Shown: piece by piece, positions 36,054-47,400 of the stretch | How positions within the stretch are numbered: position 1 is the stretch's first letter | Layout: each line of letters begins with the position of its first letter | NCBI GenBank assembly: GCA_003999685.1 | Contig: CP021228.1 | Span: 1,054,001-1,118,000 of the forward strand | DNA length: 64,000 nucleotides | Reading direction: 5' to 3' | DNA from: Taiwanofungus camphoratus | Taxonomy: Eukaryota; Basidiomycota; Agaricomycetes; Polyporales; Taiwanofungaceae | Notes under the pieces: model-generated | What the model saw: only the letters and a program-made list of their open reading frames with translations | The model's database searches: none | What the model was told of the DNA's origin: nothing | Made by a program: the position numbers and the translations under genes

Positions 36054-36606
36054 TGATACAAGCTGGTATCAACGACCATGGATCCTCGGACGTGAGGGCC
36101 TGACTACGAGAAAGAGTAGCAAGGACTTAAGGACACTGCGTATGTCCTCCCAGGTGAAGTTGATGTGAGTCAAGCAAGTACTCAGGTACGAGGTGAGAGG
36201 TCGCAAGATATGAGTATAAGATTGCTAGCAGAGACTAGCTATTTGGTAACCTTGATAACCAGATCGAACTTAAGGTCCGACCTACAAAGTACAGGGCCTT
36301 ATATATGTATTCTACTCTGCGCACGGACCATGGCATGTGGTCTAAGAATCAGCATGAGTAAGTGTAAGTAAGGTGATATGAGTCATCAGGCCGTATTAGC
36401 AATCAGTAAGCATAAGACAGAATGTGTAAGTGGGGCCTGATATGAGTCAGTGTCCATGAGTAACCGGGGCCCGTACCGTAAGTAGTGATGAGTCAAAGAG
36501 CTGCGTGAAGAAGCTGGGCCTACCCGAGGCCTGTCCAATAAGTGAAAGGTCATGGGATCGATTCAAGGTCCGACTGATAAGACACAAGAGAAAAGAAACT
36601 GTATCA
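36054..36606 (-). repeat. Gypsy A 5' LTR
   Basis: 553 bp, followed at 36607-36611 by the target duplicate taatg. Internal sequence starts (minus strand) with aaagatcgaacttacgc, the expected primer-binding area; I could not match it to a tRNA. Confidence 0.93.
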
Positions 36607-36611
36607 TAATG

Positions 36612-38580
36612 TATATCCTGCACCACATATAATACACAAAACTTTTAATATATATAAACATCAGAACATATCAAATGTGCCTGTGCAGCACAGACCACAT
36701 AATGCAATGACATTGCTCACCCAACAGCTCATTTGTTTCGCATCTGCCTGCACTAACACTGGGTCTCTCCAACCCCTAGCTGCACAGGCCTTATACCTCT
36801 TCACCTCCATTCATAGCAAATGAGGTCAGAGCATACTATCATATAACACCACTTTGAAAAGGACCCAGTGTTTGAGAATGGCTTATCACAAACTCCCTTT
36901 GGAACATTCTCAATATCAGATATTGTCTAAAATAGGCTAGAAAATCATGCAACATGTGAAACAATTACCCACATTATGCTTACCTCATAGACTCTGACTC
37001 ATATTGGGCCCCGCTTACACATTTCACTTATGCATACTGATTGCTAATACAGCCCGACGACTCATATCATCTTTGTACCATTAGTTTTACCACTTGACAG
37101 ACCACCTGCCCTAGTGTAGTACTTGGTCCATGCTCGTTGTCTGTATTAGTATATATAGGCATGTACTTAGTTAGGTCAGACCTTAAGTTCAATCTGGTTA
37201 CCATATCGTATTCATGTCTTGCTACCACTTCACTCGACACTTTTGAACTTCATGACACTTGGACTATATCATCCATAAGCCCTCACCGCCCTCTGTCATG
37301 GTCAGGCCCTCTATACAGGATAGCAGTCCAAGATACCAATTTGTATCAACATGACTGTGTTCTCTGATTTTAGAGAGAGGGGGTGTGTAGAGAACAAGTT
37401 CAGTAAGAATGTCAGAAAATATATTAATTTGGCTGATCACCATTCTTCTACCCTTTTGCCTCATTTCATGGCCACTTAATTCTTGTGTCTAACTCAAGCA
37501 CACCATAATATGCAATCTCTCAATTTTTCTGAAGCTTATTGTAGAGATGATGGGTGTACAGTAGCAGATGTGTCATTGTGCATTACAATCCATAAGCAAG
37601 GGTGACACTTCCCCAATCTGAATTTGATCTCCACTGACAGACATGCCTTGACTGCACATCCACCTGTCTTTTGAAAAGACATGTCATCTGAAGCCACATT
37701 AAAGCTTTATTGTATCAAAATGGGACGCAGGGAACAGCAACTAAGTGCTGGAGTCCGAAGTAAGCCACAGAGATGGGATTCAAATAATGTACTCTACTAC
37801 ATACCTGGAGTCCGAAGTAAGCCACAGAGATGGGGGCTACTCCGGACTACAGGGCACTATTTATGCTGGTGAGAACAAAGGGCTCCACCACAGAACAATA
37901 GAGTCCATCAAAAAGGGAACAATACAAACATATGACCCAGCCACAAAACTAAAGTGGCCTGTGTTCAACTCCAATCCAATAGCTCCGCCACTAATGATGT
38001 AAGTGGCCCACAGTCTACTGTGGCCACTCCAAGTCCGGCAGCACTCCAGCTTGACCAAGGGACTGTGGCAGAGCACATTATTGTGACATATTGTGGCACT
38101 GTTCTGGCATTGTGACTCTTTATAACATTCCTCAAAAAAATCTTCAAACACTAGTCCCCTCCACTGGAACATCCTTGAGCACCTCACTGTGAAGATAATT
38201 GAAGTGTAAGTACATAGACATATAGCCAGGATTCATAACCACAAAATGACACTACTTCAAAAGCAATTTGTTCAGTCATTGTGAAGCATTGAATGATGGA
38301 AATTTTCAAACACTGATCAAATGATAGTAGTACTTACCTGTTGTGAACAGTGTCATTACTGAAACAATTTCCTTTCTCTCCTCATTATGATTACACCCAC
38401 AGCCCTGGAATGGCCTGCTTACCTTTGAACCCTGACTCATATCAGGCCCTGCCTACACATTCCCCCTTATATGTACTGATTGCTAATACAGCCCAATGAC
38501 CCATTTTTGCTTACTATTTACAGATAGTCATATCACTCTAATTATTGACTGACCTGCCCTTGAGTAGCTCTCTGGTCTGT
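36612..38580. other. AT-rich flank with decayed LTR fragments
   Basis: No gene. Two badly decayed Gypsy LTR fragments, inverted relative to the LTRs of A as read on the plus strand, lie at about 36985-37352 and 38410-38560; both share the gactcatat…gattgctaatac core. A 30-bp perfect direct repeat occurs at 37748-37777 and 37805-37834. This is probably the right flank of the Tnp2 block. Confidence 0.55.
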
Positions 38581-39499
38581 TGATAGGTGCCAGGCCCTTC
38601 TAGGCCCTGTGGAGTGCTCTAACTCAGCCCTAAAGCCTTTGTCATGCCTTCAACACCACTCAACACAGCCAGTACAGCCTGAAAAGCCAGGGAGACTCTC
38701 TGATAGCTTTGAATCACGTCACAGCCACTCTGCCAGTTCTGGTCCTACTTTCTGATGCACCATTCCCTCAGCATGCAAGATACCACATGCAGTACCACTC
38801 AATGTCCTTGCACATGACTGGCCTTGTCACTCCAATATTGCTTGATCTACTTTGACGCACCACTCGATGCACTCAATAGTGCTACAGCTGCAGGTTCTAT
38901 CTTAGTCCATTTCAAGTATGTTCCTTTGTCTCAGTGGTTCCAGTGACATCAGTACAGTAGCCACTCTCTCTATGAGCCACTCCATAGTTCCTAGTACACA
39001 AGTAGTTAGGATGCCACTCATACTATACCACTTCTGATATGTTGTACATTGTAGCACAGTAGTATAAACTTGATGTATAATGTCTTAAAAGAACAGACAA
39101 GTTTTCCCCCATACTGCAGAGCTCAAGAAGAGCACCTCTAATTCAGCCTTTTATTGCATCTCTACTGCGTCTTTCCATCTTTGATTACATTTCAAGAGTT
39201 GTGTCCACCATCTGCCTTCTACAGTATCTTGAAGGGTTGTGTTTTAGTCCATTTTCAACTTCCATCAAAGAGTTGTGTTTAGTTATTGTCTACACTTATC
39301 TGCCTTCAACTCTGTCAAAAGGTTGCATTCTATTTGTCGAAAAGTTGCATTTTAGTATTCCAGTCTTACATCCACCTTTGAGTCATATCAAAGGGTTGCA
39401 CTAGCATCTCATTCCTAACTCAAGTCCGCCTTTTACAGTAGTTGAAGGGCTGCACTCAGATAAGTCCTCACATTCAGTCTCTCTCTAGTCCAGTACCAC
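38581..39499 (+). mobile_element. LTR family Y (copy Y4), truncated by X2
   Basis: Starts tgataggtgccagg and matches Y2 along its length, but is cut off by the family X element at 39500. CpG-poor, hence old. Confidence 0.7.
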
Positions 39500-41293
39500 T
39501 GATACAACCTAGGTAACCCTGGTATCTAGGGAGTGCTCTGAGATGGCTGGTCAGTGAGTGGTGCGTGTGAATAGCTGTAGAGGAGGAGGAGCACTGCCTA
39601 TGCAATATCAAGTAGCCTGTATATCTTGTTTTGTTATGTGAGGCAGTAAGGGGTCAAGGGTCTTGTGCTTCAGAAACTTACTCCTGCATGCTAAGGGTCT
39701 CTAAGAGGTATGAAATCCTTTGAAGACCTTCGAAGCCTTGCAATATAGTTCAAAGTGCTTCGAAGTGCTGCAATATAGGGTGAAGTTTGTAGAAGGAATC
39801 AGAAGGGGGATAGAAGCAATAGGGAGAAGGTAGGAGGTGAGAGATGATGTATAGGAAAGTGAGATAGGGTATGAAGGGTAATAAATTGGATGAATGGACT
39901 TTTGAAAGCCTTACAGGCTGGCCATAGTTAGCTAAACCATAAAGGACTTCAGATGATCATAGAGGAGGATAGGGAAAATAGAAACAGGATAGAAAGTATA
40001 TAGGAGGGCTGGAAGGTGATATAGGGATGTATAAGCTGTCATGGAAGGTTGCAAGGTTGTGAAGGACAATGATAGAGCTGCTGAGCATAGTACATGTTCT
40101 GAGGGATTTAGAAGCATAATGGAGAGGTAAGAGGGGGATTGGAGATCATAGGGTAACGAGTAGGATGTAGGGTAATGTGGTAAAGATGTAATGTGAGCCT
40201 ATGGGGTATACATAACTAAGGTGGAGGCACACCGGATAGGGGAACTGGATGAGTATGCATAGTGTACAAAGTCACAGCAACTTTGTAGGGCACAGGATGT
40301 AGTTTGAGGGCATAGGTATAGATGTAGGTTTTATCACAAGTGTAGTTGTAGTTGTCTGAGTTGATACTGAACATAGGTGAGGGACTTTAGAAGCTTAGAA
40401 GGATCTTAAGGCTTCTATTCTCAATGCGCTGTGAGATTGTAGCTGCAGAGGGGCTCGTATTCTCAAGTGGGGGAATAGCATGTATTGAGGGGTCTCTCTC
40501 ATACATAGTAGACTACATCTGGCTAGATAGGAGAGGGTGAGGTGTACTATCTTATGCAAAGTGGTCTCTACAAGTCCGAAATGTGTACTAAACACATATG
40601 GACTCCAAAGTGACCATGAGGAGGATAGGAACTAAATAGGAACTGAAACAGAGAAACTACATATGGTAGAAAGGTGGCCAAGATCACACATGAGGGCAGG
40701 ATGATTATCAGAGAGCAGACATGCACAGTGATCAGCTATCATGGTGTGCTAAAGGTGTATGAAGTTTCTACCAGCTGGACTTGTCCAAATCGGAGTAGAA
40801 GGCATCCTAAATAGATAGGGGATCATATAGACATATCATAGAAGGACCTTATAGCATAGGATTAAGACCCAGGGGATGCACAAGTCCAGACTTTGGAACT
40901 TTGGACTGTTTTGGAGACTATCAGAGGTGCCTACAGTTACAAGAGATCAGAGAGACTTAGCTGAGCTTTTCTAGCTAGACCCAGGATGGATAATGTAGGA
41001 GCTGGAACCTGGGCCCAATAGAACAATGTAAGAGGGCTGGCAGTGTCCGATAGTGGACTTAGCAGGAGTTAGGGACTTCATGGCTAGCATTCAAAACCTC
41101 GTAGCACCTCGTGCAACTTCGCAGGACTTTGTAGGGTGTTAGAAGAGTTTAGGAAGCAAAGGGGGTGTTAGGAACATTATAGGAACCTATCCCACCTGTT
41201 GTAGGCTGTAGAAGAGTCATAGAATGGTCAGTTAGGGGATTAGAAAGCTCCTAAAATCGCGATTTGGGGCCCAGGAGGCTACAGGACTCATCA
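39500..41293 (+). mobile_element. Solo LTR-like insertion, family X (X2)
   Basis: 1794 bp, tgatacaacc to ggactcatca, flanked by ccac on both sides. The left flank is family Y sequence but the right flank is element W, so the two flanks do not belong to one empty site. This suggests recombination between two X copies with loss of what lay between. Confidence 0.7.
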
Positions 41294-41666
41294 CCACTAC
41301 CTAGGCCCCCTAATTGTTGTCTTGCGCAACAAGGGCGGCATGTATATCATCTGTGAACTGGATGGCACAGTCCTCAACCGGCCCATCACAGCATTCTGAG
41401 TCATCCCATACTTCGCTTGACAATCCATCCCCATCCCGGACAACCTAGAAGACATCTCAACTGAGTATTTTCAAGAACTTGAACAACCCAATTTGCTCGG
41501 CGATGACAATGATGACATTGTTGAAGATGTTGAAGAAAGTGAGCAGTAGAAGCCCCTGTCTCTCTACTTGTACTACTATGATGCGTACTTTCAACGGTCT
41601 CTTTTCTCTTACCATATGCTTGATTTCATCTGTCTTTCTATTTGATCTAGCGTCATTTTTACCTGT
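41294..41666 (+). mobile_element. Element W fragment (3' part)
   Basis: Matches 51040-51416, the region just after and including the end of an integrase gene. It stops at acctgt, where the Gypsy B LTR begins. Fossil fragment of an LTR retrotransposon. Confidence 0.65.
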
Positions 41667-42205
41667 TGATACAAGCTGGTATCAACGACCGGAAAGCCTC
41701 GAACGTGAGGACCTGGCTACTAGAGATAGTAGGCTTTATGGACACTGCGTATGTCCTCCTGGGCGAAGTCGATAGAGTCGAGCGAGTACTCAGGTACGAA
41801 GCGAGAGGTCGCAAGATACAAGCATAAGATTGCTAGTGGTAACTAGCTACTTGGTAACCAGATTGAACTTAAGGTCCGACCTACAAAGTACAGGGCCTTA
41901 TATATGTATTCCACTCTGTGCACGGACCATGGCACGTGGTCTAAGAATCAGCATGAGTAAGCATAAGTAAGGCGATATGAGTCATCGGGCCATATTAGCA
42001 ATCAGTAAGCGTAAGACGGAATGTGTAAGCGGGGCCCGATATGAGTCAGTGTCCATGAGTAACCGGGGCCCGTACCGTAAGCAGAGATGGGTCAAGATGC
42101 TGTGCAAAGAAACTGGGCCTACCCGAGGCCCGTCCTAGAAGCGAAAGGTCATGGGACCGATCTGAGGTCCGACTGATAAGATATGCGATGAAAGAAATTG
42201 TATCA
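41667..42205 (-). repeat. Gypsy B 3' LTR
   Basis: 539 bp, tgatacaagc to ttgtatca on the plus strand. Pairs with 49782-50320; the two differ by a few percent. Confidence 0.92.
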
Positions 42206-42422
42206 TTACCCCCCTACTTATGATTGAACGCCTGGTCAATCAACTAAACTCCAATGGGGACGTGTCGAGTTTCTCCGAGTCGAACTTTTGGCGACCATCG
42301 ACGAACTTGACGAACTTCCGAGGATGAACTTGAAAAACTTTCCTGGAAGTGACGAGCGGGTGTTTCACCGCGACCTATAAGGGATGACCCTTGAACCCGT
42401 AGGGGATGACCCCTCCAACCGC

Positions 42423-44030
42423 TGATACGACCTAGGGGACCCTGGTACCTAGGGAGTGCTCCGCAACGTGGCTGGGGGTAGTGTGATAACTGTGAGGGTG
42501 TGAGGGTAGGAGCTACAACCTGTATGATACCGGGAAACCTGTATGTCTTGTTTTTATAAGTGGGGGAGTAAGGGGTCAAGGGTCCTGCACAACAGGATCT
42601 TGTTCCTAAGTGCTATACTATCCCTAAGGCCTTGCGAGGCCCTCCGAAGTACGCGAAGTTCTTCGAGGTTTTGCGAAGTCCTTCGAAGTTTTAGCTAAAT
42701 CGCGCGAGCTGACTTCGTAGATGCTGCGAAGTCCTTCTAGCTAGAGTTAGCTAAAGGGTGTAAGGCTTAGAGGTGTGTTAGAGCGAAGTGGGCGAGGTTT
42801 GGCTAGCGTAGGAGACCTGTAGGAGAGGTCGGAGAGTTCGAGGGCGTAGGGAGATGTACTATAGCCTGAAACTAAGGCTATGGGAGAGTCGTAGGCTTTA
42901 TTCGTAGGACGTAGAGATGATGCAACGTGAGCCTAAGGGTATAACTAAGGTGGAGGCCCACCGGATAGGTGCTATAGGAGGTGCTGAAGGGTGCAAAGTC
43001 TCGGCGACTTCGTGGTTTGTAGTGCGTAGTTCGGGAAGTGTAGACGTGGTTTGTAGATATATCGTGAGCGTAGACATAGTTCAAAGGTACTAAAACGAAG
43101 CTGGGGTGGAGACTTAGGGACCTTAGGACCGTTCCTAAGGTTGTACTCGCGGCGCTTTCCTGAGATCGGAGCTACAGGGGAACTGGTATTCCAGAGAGAG
43201 AAGCGTGCACTGAGGGGTCTCTGTCGTACATAGTAAACTACCTCTGACTAAATAGGGGAGCGTGAGGTGAACTAATCTTGCACGAAGTGATCCTTACGAG
43301 TCCGAAATGTGTACTAAAACGCATGGACTCCGAAGTGAACACGAGGGGGATAGGAACTAATTAGGAACTGAAACAGGGGAACTACGAACAGTAAAAAGGT
43401 GACCAACTTCATTCACGAGGGCGGGATGACTACCCGAGAGCAGCCATGCGCCGTGATCACCTATCTTAGCGGGCTAAGAGCGCACAAAGTTCTTAGCAGC
43501 GGGACTTGGCCTAATCGGGGCAGGAGGTGTCCTAACTGGGTGGAGGATCATATGGATACGCCCTAGGATGACCTTATGGCATAGGATCGAGACCCATGGG
43601 GGTGCACAAGACTTCCTAAGTCCAACTTCCGGAACTTCGGACCATTTCGGAGCCTATCGGAGGTAGCTGCAATCACAAGAGCTAGGAGAGACTTAGCTAA
43701 GACTTCTTAGCTAAGCCTGGGATGAGTGACGTAGTAGATAGGACCTAGATCCAATGGAACAGTATGGGAGGGCCAGCAGTGTCCGATAGTGGACTTAGCA
43801 GGGGTTAGGGACTTCGCGTCTAGCATTCGAAATCTCGTAGCACCTCGTGTGACTTCGCAAGACTTCGTAGGGTGTTAGAAGGGTTTAGGAAGGAGAGGGG
43901 GCGTTAGGAATATTATAGGGACCTATCCCTCCTGTCGTAGGCTGTAGGAGAGTCTTAGAGTGGTCGGTTGGGGGATTAGAAAGCTCCTAATAATCGCAAT
44001 TCGGGGCCCAGGAGGCTACGGGACTCATCA
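42423..44030 (+). mobile_element. Solo LTR-like insertion, family X (X3), inside Gypsy B
   Basis: 1608 bp, tgatacgacc to ggactcatca, with perfect flanking ccgc (42419-42422 and 44031-44034). The empty site is visible in Gypsy A near 27025. Non-coding, CpG-rich, young. Confidence 0.8.
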
Positions 44031-44094
44031 CCGCGAGCATCCTTTCAGCTCGAACTTTCCACAGTTTTATGACATGTCGGTCGTAAGGTGTAGT

Positions 44095-44409
44095 TTAACG
44101 ATGTGCACAGTCGTACCCTCGCAGTTTAACGACATGCAGGAACCACTCTGGATGATATGGCGGTACCGGGTCGTTGGCGAATGCGTAGTTGATGGCGGTG
44201 CATTCACGCGTAAGATGCCCAGGCGATGAGCGACCACAGCGGAGACATTTGTAGTCGGGGCACGTCCTGTGTGAGTGACGAGTGCTACCACAGAGGTAGC
44301 AGGGACCGTAGCGAGTGAACGAGGATGAAGGACCGTTTGACTGAGACATGCAAGCGATGAGTGGGGTGAAAATGCGACTTCCTCCTTCACTCATTGTAAG
44401 TTCTTGCAC
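44095..44409 (-). other. Gypsy B downstream zinc-knuckle ORF
   Basis: About 104 codons overlapping the end of the chromodomain ORF. Two Cys/His clusters (CYLCGSTRHSHRTC and CLRCGRSSPGHLTREC) resemble nucleic-acid-binding zinc knuckles, then YHPEWFLHVVKLRG. Conserved with 27139-27429, which argues for a real part of the element. Confidence 0.7.
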
Positions 44410-47400
44410 TGCTTATATGCATTTAGCAGCTCATCCACAGTACCGGCTAAGTTCTCTTCCAGTTCCCATGAGTCATCGGCGGATGAGTAACCTTTCCACC
44501 TGACTCGATATTCTCGGCGATTCCTTCGGCGATTTTCACGATGTCCGACCAGAGCTTCGACTTTGTAGTTATCTTCGCCGCTGATAAGCTCTGGTGGTGG
44601 TTCCGTGTAGTAGGGACCATGGGTGTCTGTCTCGATGTATGGCGAAAGAAGTGCGGCGTGGAAAACGGGGTGCACTCACCATGTCGTTGGGAGTTTCAGC
44701 TTGTAAGACACCGGTCCTAGAACGTCCGTGATTTCGAAGGGGCCCTCACGCTTCGGAGCCAACTTCCTCGTCGGGTATGGCAGCTTTAGATTCCGTGAGT
44801 CTAGCCATACCTTTTGTCCTTTGCGGAAACCCGTTCCTTTGGGTTTCACGCGTCTTGCTAACACTGCCTGTGCTAGCTCCATTGCTGAGTGTGCGTCTTC
44901 CCGAATCTTCTGCAAGTTCCGCAGTCGATAAGCGGCGCCCGGTGTGTCCGATCCGGGGTGTACAACGGGAATCCCTCGAGGTTCATAGCCCATCATGACC
45001 TTGAAGGGTGACGCCTTGATTGTCGAATGCTCATGTGAGTTGTGAGTGAACTGTGCTGAGCCCAGCAGCGATGACCAATTGTCTGGGTTGTTACTTGTGA
45101 AGCATCGCAGGTAGATTTCCAGTTCCTGGTTGACTTGTTCCGTCTCTCCGTCCATTTGAGGGTGGAACACTGTGCTCATAGCCGACTTGACTCCGGTCAT
45201 ATGGCAGAGCTCCTGAAATACCTTTGATGCAAATTGTGATCCTTGGTCACTTATGATCTTGTCTGGAAGACCAAACCACTTGTATACCTCGCAATATAAT
45301 GCCTCGGCTGTTCCTGATGCGTCAATCGTTTTGTTGCATGGAATGAAAACTACCCCCTTCGTAAGGTCATGGTCCATAATGACCAAAATTGAATCGTAGC
45401 CCCCTGACGTTGGTAAATCCATGATGAAATCACAGCAGAAAGTGCTGAATGGGGTGCATGCTGCGTGGATTTGATTGGGAGGAGGGCTGGTCAGGTGGAG
45501 TGCGTGTTAGCCTTCATTTGCTGACAAGTGCCGCAACCTTTGACGTATCGTGTGACGAAATCAGCCATACCAGGCCACCAGTAGTCTCGTCGGATAGACG
45601 AGAGAGTTTTCTGAATTCTGGGGTGGCCGGCGGAGGGGAGGTTGTGGTAATTCGAGACCGTTTGTCGTCGGAGGTCCTCGTCCAGGGGAATATACACCCG
45701 ATTATCGTAGAGGAGGTCGCCGTCTCGAATTGTCCAGTGGTCATTTGAGCCGCTTTGTGCAGTTCGTATCCCTTCCGTATACACCGAGTCATTTACGCCT
45801 GCTTCCGCGATGGAAGCCCTTAGACTCGTGTCGATTGCTGCTGCCCATACCTTGTCTGGTAGGACGGTTACATCCTGGTTGTCTGATGAACCGTCATCGT
45901 GGTCGGGGCATTGGGAGAGTGCGTCGCTTTGCACCATTTGCGTGCCCGGTACATGAACTAACCTGGAATCGAATTTGGACAAGCGAAGAGCCCATCGTGC
46001 CTGCCTTCGATTCAGATTCCGTGCCGTCTTCCAGTATGTCAGATTCTTGTGGTCGCTATAAATCGTGACTGGATATGGGCTTCCGATGAGAAGGTGACTC
46101 CATTCGTTGAGTCCTCTCATGACGCCCATGAGTTCTCGGTCATAGACGTCGTAATTTCGTTCCGCTGGTGTCATGCTTTGGGAAATATAACCGCATGGAT
46201 GCCAATTGCCGTTGTCGTCCTTTTGCCTGAGGACGGCGCCCGTGGCGAACTTCGATGCATCCGTTTCCAACGCGAACGGCTTCTCCAGGTCTGGCATCTG
46301 CAAAACCGGTTGTTCCAGGAAAGCTTTCTTCAGTGCCTCGAAAGCTTCCTGCTGTTCATCGTCCCAGTGCCATTTGACGTCCTTTCGCGTAAGCGAGACC
46401 AGTGGCTGGGCCAGATGTGAGAAGCGGTGTATAAACCGACGGTAGAAATTCCCAAATCCGATGAACAACCTAACCTCTCTGAGGTTCTTAGGTATCGGCC
46501 AATCCTTGATGCCGGCTACCTTGACTGGGTCCATGGCGAGTTGTCCAGGTCTGATGATCATGCCTAAGAATTCGACTTCTTGCACGTCGAATTTGCACTT
46601 TTCCGGTTTGAGATACAGGTTGGTATCTCTAAGTCGCTCGATAACTCGCCGTGTTCGCTTCTTATGCTCCTCGTGGTCAGTCGAGTAGATAAGGATGTCA
46701 TCCATGTAGATTGCCAACCATCCTTCCTTGAGCATGTCCGCGAAGACCGTGTTCATCATCCGTTGAAACGTCGCCGGTGAGTTGCACATCCCGAAGAACA
46801 TTACCAGGGGTTCGTAGAACGAGGGAGGTCCTTCTCCAGCTGCTGGAACACCAAAAGCCGCTTTCCATTCGTCACCTTCCTTGATGCGAAGGTTATTGTA
46901 TCCCTGACGAAGGTCCATCTTCGTGAAGATTGTGGCGTTATTGAGGCGTTCCAGAAGTTCTGTTACGAGGGGAAGAGGATATCTGTCTTTGATCGTTCCC
47001 TTGTTGAGTTCCCTGTAGTCCTGGCAAGGTCGGTATCCGCCGTCCTTCTTGTCCACGAAGAAGAACGGGCTCGCGAGTGGCGATTTGGACGGTCAGATGT
47101 ACCCCTTCTCTATATTCTCTTCGAGGAACTTGTCCAGTTCCGCTCGTTGATCCCAGTTGAGAGGGTACGTCGACTGCTTGAAGTCCTTAAAATCTGGCTT
47201 GAGATTTATCTTGTGGTCGAACTCCAAATGCTGGGGAAGTCTCGCTGCTTTGGCTTTGTCGAACACTGGGAGGAGGTCGTGGAGGTACTCAGGGATGAGT
47301 TCCGTGACCGGTTTCTCCTCTTTCTTGGCATGTTCCTTGATAGCGAGTTCCGTGGATGTGGTGAGTCGACCAATGTCGTGCTTGACCTGCCAGATAAGAC

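Larger units (their letters stand above)
26243..36606 (-). mobile_element. Gypsy A: chromodomain Ty3/Gypsy retrotransposon, broken
   Basis: Bounded by two 553-bp LTRs (26243-26795 and 36054-36606) and a perfect target duplication taatg (26238-26242, 36607-36611). Coding runs right to left: Gag region about 35930-34640 (QGEDLEHFLQWVEHYL), aspartic protease and linker to ~34090, reverse transcriptase/RNase H about 30770-28900, integrase with its zinc domain (HPGIQKTL), DDE core (DHDLMKGVVF…SDQGSQFASKVFQ) and a C-terminal chromodomain (IRWKGYSSIDDSWEPEEN), then a zinc-knuckle ORF at 27429-27139. A purine tract (aagtaggtgggtaa on the minus strand) precedes the 3' LTR. It holds two nested insertions (30737-32303, 32378-34050) and at least half a dozen breaks. 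LTRs differ by a few percent, almost all transitions. Old, inactive. Confidence 0.93.
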
